NCBI RefSeq assembly: GCF_022605165.1
Contig: NC_063073.1
Span: forward strand, 558,001-622,000
From: Purpureocillium takamizusanense
Taxonomy: Eukaryota; Ascomycota; Sordariomycetes; Hypocreales; Ophiocordycipitaceae
Length of the DNA stretch: 64,000 nt
Reading direction: 5' to 3'
This document shows positions 11,561 through 22,364 of the stretch, in pieces. Below the pieces are notes generated by a model. That model saw nothing but the letters and a program-made list of their open reading frames with translations. It was not told where the DNA came from and did not search any database. The position numbers were made by a program, and so were the translations under genes. Within the stretch, counting starts at the first letter, position 1. Each line of letters opens with the position of its first letter.

Positions 11561-11624
11561 GACCGTGACCGTGATAGGGACCGTGATAGGGACCGTGATA
11601 GTGACCGTGATAGTGACCGTGATC
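11561..11624. repeat. 12-bp minisatellite, GTGATAGGGACC-type
   Basis: Four to five units of a 12-bp repeat (GTGATAGGGACC and the variant GTGATAGTGACC), flanked by a 6-bp GACCGT form. One frame reads alternating Arg-Asp, another Val-Thr-Val-Ile; neither belongs to a supportable gene. Confidence 0.8.
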
Positions 11625-12737
11625 GCTGTCCAGGGCCGCTGCTTGTCCCACCATGAAGGGCGTCTCTTTTTGGCAAAGGGACACTGTGGCCGTGGCCGCC
11701 CCGTCGCCGTCCTCTCCTGTGATGTCAGGGTCGAGGCGCGGATAGTTCTCACGACTGGTCGGTCCCGGTGCACGGGGGCATTGGGACCGAGAGGCGGAAC
11801 GCGCCTAAATCGCACACGGTGCACTCTGTCGTGGGAGGCTGAGATGGGCTCTGTCTAAGGGGGAGGAGATTTGGCATCCGTATATAGTCGGGGATCGATA
11901 AAGGGCATCTCATGGCTGTCAGGGCACATACGGAGCACCTCTGAGGGGATCAGGCCCATGTCACCCCCTCCCCCTTCTGACGTACTGATGCCCTGCGCGA
12001 TGACGTGGAGCATCGCGTCGCCGAGAAAGTTACTCATTCTCTCACCGGCCCGCATGCCCTTGACGAAGTCGACGATGTCGCGCACGTGATCCTCCCACTT
12101 CACCCTGTTGTAAGAACAAGCCGTTTTCCCGTGTCCTAGATCTCGTGGCTTCTTTTGCCCGCTACCTGCCCCCTAAGCGTGTAGACGCATTGCAAAGGGA
12201 AAGGCAACCAGGCAAGTAGCGGATCGGTATAAAGGGTCCCCATGCAGATCGGGCTTTTTTCCTACAAAAGTAGTGGTATGCCGCGTTATATGAAGAGCTT
12301 TCTTCGCCTTGCTGGGTGAGGGGCCCGCTGTCCGGCGTGATAGGGCTTCGGCGATTCATCCGCGCCTGTTGCCTCGACAGTACTGCTTTCCGGCACCGCA
12401 GGGGTGATTTTGTGCCTTCGAGGTGTGCTGCTGTAGGCGGCACTCGGCTCTTCCGTCTCCCAGCTCGGCTTCGATTGCAGATTGCGCGGCACGCTGCCTA
12501 CTCTACAAGGAACGGCAGTCTCCTTCCTTACCAAGCCTCTCCCGGCTCCGAGTGTCTCGCAGCACATCCCTATACCCCTTGTATGTATGTGGCGATCAGC
12601 GGGCTGTATGGCCTGCGTCGTTGATAATATTGAATGCCTCTTGCGTGGGTAGATAGATCGACTGTCGCCGCCTGTTTGACTTGTACAGCCAGCGCGCGGC
12701 TTAGTCCAGCGTCTGTTGCTGCGGAAAGGAACGCTTT

Positions 12738-12764
12738 GACTTCTAAGTCGTCAAACTAGAAGTC
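12738..12764. repeat. Inverted repeat / hairpin GACTTCTA...TAGAAGTC
   Basis: Perfect 8-bp arms at 12738-12745 and 12757-12764, extended by one further pair, around an 11-base loop. No adjacent gene, so a transcription role cannot be assigned. Confidence 0.65.
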
Positions 12765-14329
12765 AGGGGGTAGTATGCTAACGGCAGTCACCGTCCATTT
12801 TGCCTGGATACTTTCTCACCACGCGGGAAGGCTGAAGGCGTGCCATTCTTTTGACCGCCACTGGTGCCACGGATGGGCCCAAGTACTTATGTTCGCATAG
12901 GCCCGATCCCGAACGGTCTGTTCCTTGAATGGATGAAGGCCTGCGATGAGGAAGACGCGGGCGAAAAGAGCTGCAGCAGAACGATGGACTACCCTTGTCC
13001 CAGAGCACGTTTCCCGGGCCGGAATGGACACGAACCCGTTGCTTGGCGAGATTGTCGACATCTCCCAAGACGAGCTCATAGCCGGACATGGGGCTCCGTA
13101 GCGTTGTAGGTAGAATGCGCTCAACCTGACGGCGAGGGGTCCATATTCATATGCCACGCGTGGAGGAGGCTGAGGAGGTAGCCACGAGTAGTCGAGAGAC
13201 TCTCGGCACGATGTCGTCAAACCATCAGTTCTACCACATAGTAATGCGTACGCATCGAAGCCGGAGCGGTCAAACTATGCTCTGGGAAGCGTCGGGTGGA
13301 GGAGTCGTGTGCCACGGTGCTTATATATCGTCGCCTATCTGCGGCTTGGGCCCGCAAGTGGTCGATTCCGAGCAACCACGGCCATAGACCGAGGTTCAAG
13401 GGGATCATAGTCGGTGGACTGACGAGGTATGTAAGAATCCAAGTGCAGGCTCCATTTCACAGTATCGCGCCGTATCAAGTCTGGCCCTTGAGAGGAATCC
13501 GCCGTGGACGCAGAGGCGCGGCTCTGCCCCTGAAGAAGTCCCGCGAAGGATGGGCGTGAAGGGTCTCAGCTTGCATCTCCAGGGATTTATATCGCGATAT
13601 TCTTGCCAGGGTTCCAGTTGTTTACGGCCGTGACCTGGATAGGGATCGAGGCAGACAACGGCGTTGCCCCCGCTGCCATCTCTTCCCTCCTCGTTCGGAC
13701 CATTCCTATTGTCGGAGAGCTCCGTGCGGCGTCCATCATGTACAATCGGTGCAAACAGAGCAGCCTATATGGATGCTGCTGTGCTGCCTGTCTCGTTGGC
13801 TCCTGGTATAACCGCCCGGCCCTCGTCAACACCCAGCATCGTGGTCTTGCATCGTCGCCGCGGTGGTGATCAACCCGATTTCGCGAAGCGCCGTTGACAA
13901 AGTCATTGAGTGACCGGCCTAATCCTGGACACGGCTGAACCAGCGAGCTGGACCAATGGATCCTCGAGCACATCGCGCGGGAGAAGGAGGGCCGTCGTCA
14001 ATGCCGACAAGGTCAAGGCCGCCAACCTGGGATCAAAGAGATGCCGCTCAGCAGCGAACGCACCGCCGTCATCGACTGCCGGCAGGCATCACCCAGTCGT
14101 TACGGTTGACGTCTGGCGATGGCGAGTCGGGCGCCGACCAAGTCTGCCCACGAGCAGACCGACGGACGCTTCTTTATTTGGGTTGTAGCGCTTGCTTCGG
14201 CTTTTCATGTCGCCACGAACGAGGTGGGGACGGTATTTGCTGATTATTGAGGGCAAGGCTTTCGTAGTCGAAGAGGGTCCCCAGATGCTTCATGAACCCT
14301 AGTCCTGATGCATGGTGCGCGCGGACCGC

Positions 14330-14368
14330 CGGGCACTGCGCGCACAGCCGGGCAATGCGCGCACAATC
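14330..14368. repeat. Short tandem repeat GCCGGGCAMTGCGCGCACA
   Basis: Two adjacent 18-19 bp copies differing at about one position (GGGCACTG versus GGGCAATG). Non-coding. Confidence 0.65.
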
Positions 14369-14448
14369 CCATGATGATTCCGAAGTCGAAAAGAGATGTT
14401 TCGTCCTCAGGGTCTGTCGCTAACAGCGCGTCTTCCAGGCCCTTACGC

Positions 14449-14573
14449 GCGAGGGTACATCTTTCTCGGTGATTCGGGAGCTTTCAGTCCCATGTTCGAC
14501 TCGAAAGAGCGGGAGATGACGGGCCCGACTGTCAAGATTCCACGATCCCGGTAGAGGTGGCCTAAGCATCTAA
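14449..14573 (-). pseudogene. Possible gene relic in the convergent gap
   Basis: On the - strand, one frame reads about 38 residues with plausible protein composition (Leu-Gly-His-Leu-Tyr-Arg-Asp, then Thr-Val-Gly-Pro-Val-Ile-Ser-Arg-Ser, then Met-Tyr-Pro-Arg-Ala) before a stop at about 14449. Upstream the same strand holds longer open stretches in other frames, broken by stops. No start, splice pattern or family could be recognised. I list it as a possible decayed gene, not a firm call. Confidence 0.15.
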
Positions 14574-15694
14574 CGTCGTCGTCTGGGCATGTTTGCAGGC
14601 GAGGGGTGCCGAGGAGAAAAATCCTGTCGTCTGGGGCATGTGAGGCTGTCTCCGTGTACTGGCAAGTTTGGCATCGCGGGGAGCAAAGCTGCCCCGGCCG
14701 CCTCGACGAACTGCCCGCCCAGCCCGTGAGAAATTCAACTCGAAGGCGGCAGACATACTAGGCGAGTAGCCGCGCTCTGGCGTATAGCAGGAGTAGAGTA
14801 CCTGCATCATGGGCGAGCGCGCGCGGGCGGCACCACGCTCCATTGAATGGCCAGCTCCTCCCGGCACCTCCGTCTCGGGCACTTCGACGGAGGGTACTCG
14901 ATAAGCCGAGGGCATCCTCCGAGCGTTCCATGTCTCGAGCTTTGATGAGCGTTTCGAGGCAGGATGGTTGTGTTCCCCGCGTGCTGTGGAGGTATCACCT
15001 TCTGCGTTGCGGTGACTCCCTAGTGACCTCTGTGAACGACCAGCACTCTCACGCAGGATGCCCCCTCGAAGGAACACGTCTGGACATACCCTCAGGGGCC
15101 CCTGCAGAATCGGCAGGACTAAAACCATCGGCTGCAGAGCGGTTCGGCGGAGCTCTCCGGGCCGCTGCCACTGATATCTTCCCAGCCAAAGTTGCAGCAT
15201 GCGAGCGAGGGTTCATGTCGCTGGCGCACATGCCTAAGTAGCAGTCTGTGTATGTTACCGTAGGGCACGGTGAAGCAGCTCCAAGGTGCAGGAGCAACTC
15301 TCTTGAGAGCCATATGTCTGCCAAAAGAATCATCCGGTCAGCCTCTAGTAAGAACTCAACATGTAAGAAAAGTCGAAGGCGACTCCTGGCACGTACATGT
15401 GGCACAAGAAGGAAAGGACTTAGCAGTGTGTTTCCTACACCACAGTTGGCACGCACCGATACCAAAGTCCCAAAGCTATTCAAAATCTTGAGCCATGCAC
15501 TTGTTGCAAGCACAATCGGGGGTAGCAGCGTTTTCTGCCCCCTTCCCCTCATCCATATCGACGTGGATTGAGTAGCGGTAGCTGCCGGTAGGAAAGGGAG
15601 TAATGATATGAGCCGGGCACGGCGGGCGCTTGTGGTCATAGCAGTCCAGGCCTCGCCGCAAGCCGCCAGTATAGAGTCTGGGAAGTAGGAAAGG

Positions 15695-15719
15695 CTTGCT
15701 TGCTTGCTTGCTTGCTTGT
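15695..15719. repeat. (CTTG)n tetranucleotide repeat
   Basis: Six perfect CTTG units in the gap between wetA and the TRP/FLC-like gene. Confidence 0.85.
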
Positions 15720-16133
15720 TTGTCCGTTGGTCTGCCTGCTGCCCACGGAAGAGGAGAGGAGAGGAAGAAGTGAGCGGCGGAAGGTGCGGTGCGGCCTCCT
15801 CCTTATATAGAACACAATCCGTCCGCGGGAAAGCACGTGAATCTCAGGCGGTCGTCGTTTAGTGCAAACCGCCAGCCCAAATCAGTGAAACAACCTAGAA
15901 TAATATCCTGTGCATGCATGCGGGAAATGTGATTCACCGTCACTCTGCAAGTTCAGTTCGCTGTCAAGGCGTGCAAACGCAGCCAAACAAGTGTTGAGGG
16001 GCCGCCGGACCGGGACCGGGTGAGGGGCAAACGCCGCCTGCGTCGTCTTCACCAACTCGCGCGGCCCGGTTGATTGATTCACTGGACGTTTGTCTCTCCT
16101 TGTCTCTTCTCGCTTGCAGCTCGAGCGTAGTGA

Positions 16134-16155
16134 ACTGACTGACTGACTGACTGAC
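16134..16155. repeat. (TGAC)n tetranucleotide repeat
   Basis: Five TGAC units, non-coding. Confidence 0.85.
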
Positions 16156-17250
16156 GCAGCGTTCTGATATACACCAACTCACTCACCCACTGACACCTCT
16201 AACAGGCCATTCCCCGCGAGACCCAAGCCGAGACACCTCAAACGCACACACGCGGACCGCAGCCGCCGCCGCCCATCCCGTCAACTTGCCCCGAACCGTC
16301 TCATGCAAACGACTCGGTCACAGTGCTCCTTCCTCTCTTCGCCCTGCTGTGACGCAAGGGCACCCCGCCTTGCCAACGGGCCCCACGCGAACACCCGTCA
16401 CCTCAAGTCTCCCTGATGGACTTGAGGGCTCGGCCGTATCTCGCTTGGGCCAGCGACTTGCGCCTCCCCTCCCGCATCGACTGACATGCAAGGTAGAGCA
16501 GTGGTCCAGCATAGGCCAGCCAGATTGCAATAGCGGCACCCAACAGATTAGGCCACACACTGCCATCGAGTTATACGCCTCATCGCAATGTCCCGTAAGT
16601 AGCAGACAATGCGTGTTTTGAAGTGTCGTGATTGTATTGTGATGGAACTGATGCCGCTGTTTACGAAGCAGCCAGTAACTTCCCCCATGTATCTTGGCCA
16701 GGCTGGTCAGCCATTCGGCTATGACTTGTTGCCTCCTCCTCCTCCTCCGTGCTTCTTTCCGTGCGTGTATATATATACAAAGCAAACACTCGTACATGAG
16801 CACGGAGTGAGAGATTCTCCAACGCCATTTGTCATCGCAGACGCCGTCATGCCTCCATGGCAAGCAAACAATCAAAAAAGGGAAACGTCAACAATCGAGA
16901 GAACATAGGAATCGCGCGCTCGCGTCGTTGTAGGAGTGGTCTGTCCCGCATCAGGGGTTCATGCCCACGAGTATGCCTCAAAGCAATGATCTACGCCGAT
17001 GCGCGCTTCATCCGGGCCGTTAGGCCGAAAAGAAACCCAAGTAAGCGTCCCGGCCCGTGCGCCGTTCGGGAGCTGCATCCTGTCCAGCAACTCAGGACGC
17101 GCGCGGGCATGCATAATGGCATCCGAATACACTATATACGCACCCAGTCGGTCGTCTAGTGCTCATAGCCGGCTCCACGCTGCCAGGGGCTGTCATGTCC
17201 ACTCGTCAGCATCCTCCATCCATGCCTTGTAACATGGGGGGAGGATATGC

Positions 17251-19482
17251 TTACCTTGCATTGTTTTGTGAGCGATAGCCAGCGGGACTCGCGTTCTGGT
17301 GTGACCGTTGCTGGCCAAGCGAGGATCCCGATCGCTGATACGGGCTCGGCGACGCCGAGCGGAATGGGCTCTCTGGCCGCTGCCCTGCCGGGAAAAGCGG
17401 CATCGACGGATTCACAGGGGATCGAGGTCCACCCTGGTGGAAAGAGTGCTGCGACGCGGCAGCCGGGTCCGTTCGGCGGCGCATGTCGTCCGAAGTGAGC
17501 GACTCGTTGTCATCGTCGAGGTCGAGGTGCGACTTGTACCCGGCCTTATCGCCGCGCGCCGTCGCGGCCAGAGCGTCGAGCTCCGTAGTCGTGTTCAGCT
17601 GCGTCTGCGACTTCATGAACGAGGCGCGGTCGTCGGCCATGAATTGGTAGCGGGCATCGGGGTTCTTGCGGAAGAACGTAACAGTCGTCGACACGATGAC
17701 CATGATGAGCAGGATCAAGGAGAAGGCGGCATTAAGGACGAAGAGCACGACACCCACAACGCCCACAACAATGGTCGGGGCGCCAAAGACGTTAGAGAAG
17801 ATGAGGAGGAAGATGCCATTGAGAAAGTTGATGACGCAAATGGCAATGTTGAACGAGTTGGTGCTCTTGTCCATCCAGGGTCGCAGAACCGACGCGGCGA
17901 TGAGGGCACCAGCCTCGATGATGACAAAACCCACAGCCTGGGCAACAGCGCTCTTCTGCGCAAAGGCGACGAACATGGCCTTGATCAGGGTGTATCCAAG
18001 GACCGGAGCGATGAAGTAGTAGGCCGAAGCGCGGAACTGGATATAGAGGAAGCCCCACTTGTTGAGCGCCTGAGGGTCCGAGAAGAGAATGTAGGCCGGG
18101 TTCCTGTGCATCGCGACGGAGCGGCGGGCGATACGGATGACCTTGCTGGCGCCCCAGGCGAGAGTGATAGCCATACCGAAGAAGAAGAAGACGGCGAGGA
18201 CAACTTCGGCGGGAGAGTCGACCTGGGTAAACTCCCAGAGGCAAAGGATGGCCATCTGAGGGAAGCCGATGAGGGCGACACGGAACAGGATGCCCTTGAG
18301 GACCGTGAGCCAGCCGTTGCGGAACTCGAAGAACTTGTCCTTGTCCATCCACTTCTGCTTCACGCATAGCTCGCAGATGCCCTTGAACGCCGCTACCGCC
18401 AGGACGGTGAGGACGACAAAGATGCAGAAGAAGGTCAGGCCCGTCATAAAGAGGTTGGTGGTCTCGATCCTAGACTTGAACGCCACACGCTGAATTCCAA
18501 ACACAATGTACGACCCCGAGCCGGTAGTGAGGTTGGAGCGCTTCATCAGCTTACCCGCTGTCTGAACGGCCGTCTTGGGCATCATGGCCAGACCGCGGTT
18601 GAATAGGCTTAGGGCCGGCTGAGCATACTCGGCAGAGCGCTTAAGGGAACGCTTAGCGACCTGGACAGACACGGTGGTGAGAGAATCGAAAATAGTCGAC
18701 GGCGTGCCGCCCGTGGCTCGCTGGTACCAGGTAAAGATGTCCTGCATAAACCCGACTCGGATGATGCCCATGGACCACTGAAAGTCCATGGTCCAGGCCT
18801 GCACAATAGGGGGAAGCGGAACGCCGGTCAGACCGACAATCGCCTGGGCCTGGAAGTAGCCGAATAGAGCTAGAGAGTTGGCGGCGACGTGGGCGGCAGC
18901 ATTGGAGTGGCCCAGGCCATTGACCACGGCCGAAGACAGGAGAGCCAGGCCGGCAATGATGGCCGTGGCCCACTTGACGCCAACCAAGTTGACGGTCTTT
19001 CCGTTGGAGATGTCGGCCTCGACGCAGGCAACGCTCTCACCGGTAGAAGTGAGGTTAACATAGACCTTGACCTTGGCGTCGAGGTCGGGGATGTTATAGG
19101 CGATGCCGGGGATATTCTTGGCGGCATCATCGCCGACGTTGAGGTTGAAACCGAACGAGTTCTTGCCGGCAACCATGGGGCAGAGACCAGCAAGATCCAT
19201 GTCGCATGGGTTAAGAGTTCTCCGAAGGAACTGATAACCGTAGGCCGAGATGGCAAGGTCAAACATGACCTTGCCCTGGATGGAGGAGGTGACCACCATC
19301 TGCACGCTGGCCGAGCCGTTGGAAGGCGTGTAGACGACATTGAAGAGCGAGGCTGAGAAACTCGAGTCCTGCTGACAGGTGTTGAGTGAATTAGACAGCA
19401 GCAGCCTTTCCGCCGAAGCAGGCGCCATGAGCGCCGCCATGGACGAGAGCAGCACCAGCGGTGCTTTGAAGAAGGACCGCAT
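17251..19482 (-). CDS. TRP-like / flavin carrier (FLC) family membrane protein
   Basis: A 743-residue intronless polytopic membrane protein of the fungal TRP-like family that includes yeast Flc1-3 and fission yeast Pkd2. Residues 1-24 form a signal peptide ending Ala-Ser-Ala. Residues about 26-165 are a Cys-containing luminal ML-like (TRP N-terminal) domain with N-glycosylation sites, and residues about 168-605 hold nine or so hydrophobic segments forming the TRP domain. Residues 606-743 are a hydrophilic Ser/Pro/Arg-rich cytosolic tail with acidic and phosphorylatable patches. Family members are linked to FAD import into the ER, calcium homeostasis and cell-wall integrity; which paralogue this is cannot be decided from the sequence alone. 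The start is the first ATG and is followed directly by the signal peptide. Five kb of gene-free DNA lies upstream. Confidence 0.88.
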   Translation of the reverse strand: MRSFFKAPLVLLSSMAALMAPASAERLLLSNSLNTCQQDSSFSASLFNVVYTPSNGSASVQMVVTSSIQGKVMFDLAISAYGYQFLRRTLNPCDMDLAGLCPMVAGKNSFGFNLNVGDDAAKNIPGIAYNIPDLDAKVKVYVNLTSTGESVACVEADISNGKTVNLVGVKWATAIIAGLALLSSAVVNGLGHSNAAAHVAANSLALFGYFQAQAIVGLTGVPLPPIVQAWTMDFQWSMGIIRVGFMQDIFTWYQRATGGTPSTIFDSLTTVSVQVAKRSLKRSAEYAQPALSLFNRGLAMMPKTAVQTAGKLMKRSNLTTGSGSYIVFGIQRVAFKSRIETTNLFMTGLTFFCIFVVLTVLAVAAFKGICELCVKQKWMDKDKFFEFRNGWLTVLKGILFRVALIGFPQMAILCLWEFTQVDSPAEVVLAVFFFFGMAITLAWGASKVIRIARRSVAMHRNPAYILFSDPQALNKWGFLYIQFRASAYYFIAPVLGYTLIKAMFVAFAQKSAVAQAVGFVIIEAGALIAASVLRPWMDKSTNSFNIAICVINFLNGIFLLIFSNVFGAPTIVVGVVGVVLFVLNAAFSLILLIMVIVSTTVTFFRKNPDARYQFMADDRASFMKSQTQLNTTTELDALAATARGDKAGYKSHLDLDDDNESLTSDDMRRRTDPAAASQHSFHQGGPRSPVNPSMPLFPAGQRPESPFRSASPSPYQRSGSSLGQQRSHQNASPAGYRSQNNAR

Positions 19483-20355
19483 CTTGGACGGTGTTGCAGT
19501 AGTTACTGGGATGGTTGGGGTGCGAGGTCACGGGGCGGGCGTGTGTCGGATTTGCCGCCCGGGGCGCCGCGAGCGTCGTCGTCCTGCGAAACGCTTCGAC
19601 TCAATCGACGTGGTCGTTGAGATTTGCGGCGGCAGGAGGCGAGGCTCGGGAGTCCTGCTGCTCGGGGCCACGGACCACTCCTTGTCGTGGGCCGGTCGTC
19701 GTGCTTGTTGTCGAGCGGGGAGGGGGCGGATGTGAGCAGTCGTCCACGTAATCGGGAGGCCTGCTACGGTCGCACGACGAGATTGAGTTTACGCACGCGC
19801 CGATCGGGTCCGTCAGTGACGATGCGTCGAAGCGTTGGTCGAAGTCGACGAGCGAGGCGGGCGCGAGCGGTGGTAGTAGCGGTTGGTTGGGGGGGTGAGA
19901 GTGCAAGCGAGAACGAGGGAAATCTGCCGGAGAGAATAGAGCGGTTGCAACGGAACGGAAATAGAGGCTGTTTGAGAAAAAAGAAGAAGCGAAAGGACGG
20001 CCGGGTCGCGTCGAGAAGAAGGGCGAGCGACGCCAGACGATGACGCGAAGGCGGTGGTAAGCGAGCGATGAGGTGCTGGTTGGTGGTGGTGGTGGTGTTT
20101 GTTGTTGATTGACGGAGTGATGATTCCCTCTGGGCGGCCGGGAGAGAGGACGGGAGGAGAAGGGAATGATGGAGGAGGGAGGAATAGCGGAGGTTGACGT
20201 CGCGCAGCAGCGAGCACCACAGCAAACAGCCAGCCAGCCCGGGCACCCAAGCAAGGACGGCGGACGGAACCAGCGACAGGGGGTGGCAGAATGCAATGCA
20301 CGACTGGGGAGGGGCGCGACGGAGGGAGCGCACAGATAGTGGAGGGAGGAGGGCG

Positions 20356-20392
20356 GGCTGGCTTGGCTGGCTGGCTGGCTGGCTGGCTGGAC
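20356..20392. repeat. (GGCT)n tetranucleotide repeat
   Basis: About eight GGCT units with one interruption, followed by GACGGACGGA, in the C/T-rich leader or promoter of the TRP/FLC-like gene. Confidence 0.85.
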
Positions 20393-21995
20393 GGACGGAT
20401 GCAGCGTCAACGAAAGGCGAATCAAGCGCGGCGCGGCGGGTTAGGTGGTGGTGGTCTGCCCACCCCCCAGTTTAGCGCCAGCGAGCCCATTTTTGACCTC
20501 GACGGCGGCGGCGGGCCTTCTGCTAACGCATCTTGGACTGTATCGGCCATGTGGGGCAAACCGGGCTGTGCAGTACATGTTGCGGGCCGCACAGGACTGT
20601 GCGTCGAGCAGGTACCAGTCGCGTCCCACGACCTCGGCGGGGAGGTGATCTCGTATCCGCCCTAACAGCTGTACTTGGCGGGCACCCCCTGGACTGGATC
20701 GAGAAAGCTTGCCAGTTCATTCAGGGTGGTGGGCACGAGAGCGACGAGAGTGTCTTGCGCGCGCGTTCCATGGCGGGCATTTCGACGGCGGGCTCTGCTC
20801 TCGGCGTACAGAGAGCACCTAGACAGACGAACCACTGGGGGGGGTAAGTCGGGGTTTGGGTGGACGGCGCACCGAGCGGACGGGCTCTGTTGCTACGAAG
20901 CATTTCTTGGAGTACCACAGCGGGTAGTAGGGAGTGTGCGCGACACACGAGGCCAAGGAGCGGTGGCGGCTCAGGTACGAGGAGCGGGAGGCGAGCCCAG
21001 ACAACGGGATCTCGACGACAATGGAATCAAGGGCCCTCGGGCCGCCGCTGCACGCACCCAGAAAGGGTCGGCGGCAGGACGACGGACAAGGCTAACGGGC
21101 GGCGGCATTGCTACCTATGGACCATCAGCGCTCGTATTGGGGTCGGGCAGGGCCACGACTCACTAAGAGCGCGCGCGTCCAGCAACCGACCGCAAACAGG
21201 AGGACGGGGGCAGACAGCGCAGAAAGACCCCCAGGGGGCGGAGTCTGGGAGGGTGCCCTAGCATTGTTACGGGCTAGACGCGGGCTGCGTTGCGGGACGG
21301 GAGAAGCATAGGTCTGCCAGCCGCCGCCCGCTGGGAAAGGGAACATCATCATTACGAGTACAGTAAGATGGGCTTCGCAGGAGGCGTCCACAGTTGACGA
21401 CAGTTAGTGGCGGATGCGCTGGCGCCGACAACATCCGCCCGAGCGAGCGGGCGACAGCAGCAGCAGCAGCAGCAGCAACCACCGAGCAAGCAGGCATCGT
21501 GGCGTAGACTCGCCACGTCCGTTTACGAGCTTCGAGGTCAGTAAGCCTGCGGCGCGCGTGTAAAAATAACTACGTATTCAATGAAAAATAAATTATTTTA
21601 CCCTCTCGCACCTTCATGCACTGCCGAACCGAGCGCTCCGGAGCTGCGCTGGTCCAGCCATCGAACACATGATGCTTGTTGCACTACTTCTTCGTACCCT
21701 GGGGCTTGATGGGCCACGCGCATGAAATCAATCACCCGACCCTCTTTCTTCCCTCTGTGTGTGTGTGTCTGTCCCTCTCTCTGTACCTCATGTTTCTTTG
21801 TCGCCCTGTCCGAAGCCAGTGCGTGGCGCAGGGTATCATTCTCTTTCCGAGCAGCTTGGCCCAAAGTCAATGAATGAATGGAAGGCAGGGGGGGGGCCGC
21901 CGCCGAGGCCGCCGCCGCCGCCGCCGTCGCCGTCACCGGGACCCTGGACTGGATTGGATGCAGGTGAAATTACCACCACCACCACCAGCCTGGCC

Positions 21996-22024
21996 GGCAT
22001 GGCATGGCATGGCATGGCATGGCA
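21996..22024. repeat. (GGCAT)n pentanucleotide repeat
   Basis: Five to six GGCAT units. A (CCA)n run precedes it at about 21972-21988. Confidence 0.85.
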
Positions 22025-22306
22025 GGCTGCCCCTGACGAGCTCCGAACAAAGCTTGAACAAAATCCTTCCAATTCTCTCTTGTCTGCACTGCCTCGCCGC
22101 CACATTGTGCACCTTGCTCACCCACTTTATTATTGTTGCTCTTCAAGGGTTTTGCCTGTCGCTCGCTCGCTCGCCCGCTTCCAGCTTCAGGTCGCTTGCT
22201 TGCTTGCTTGCCTGCCTCAGGCGGCTGGGCATGCACGCATGCACTTTGTCGCGGGGGGGATCGGAATCTGCGACCCTATCTGGGGCTACTACGTTGTGTT
22301 GGTTCA

Positions 22307-22364
22307 ATCGCGCATCGCATCGCATCACATCGCATCGAATCCAATCGCCTGCCGCATCGCATCG
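22307..22364. repeat. Imperfect CGCAT/CACAT repeat
   Basis: About ten degenerate CGCAT-type units (CGCAT, CACAT, CGAAT, CCAAT). Non-coding. Confidence 0.7.

Larger units (their letters stand above)
9398..17250. other. 7.85-kb gap between convergent genes
   Basis: wetA (+) and the TRP/FLC-like gene (-) both end facing this region, so no promoter for either is needed here, yet almost 8 kb separates them. I see no intact gene. The contents are a diverged 59-bp duplication (10417/10574), a 12-bp minisatellite (11561), a perfect-stem hairpin (12738), a short tandem GC repeat (14330), CTTG and TGAC tetranucleotide repeats, and several stretches between about 12.2 and 15.7 kb that look like coding sequence broken by stops and frame changes, mainly on the - strand. 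Non-coding RNA or gene relics are both possible. Confidence 0.5.

Noticed and set aside
14562..15200. 212-residue - strand frame as an intact gene
   Set aside because: No domain, composition shifts along its length, and neighbouring frames look equally coding-like; treated as possible relic instead.
17308..18369. 353-residue open frame antisense to the TRP/FLC-like gene
   Set aside because: It mirrors the codon structure of the real gene (charged, Glu/Arg/Asp-rich with no domain) and has no splice or start support.
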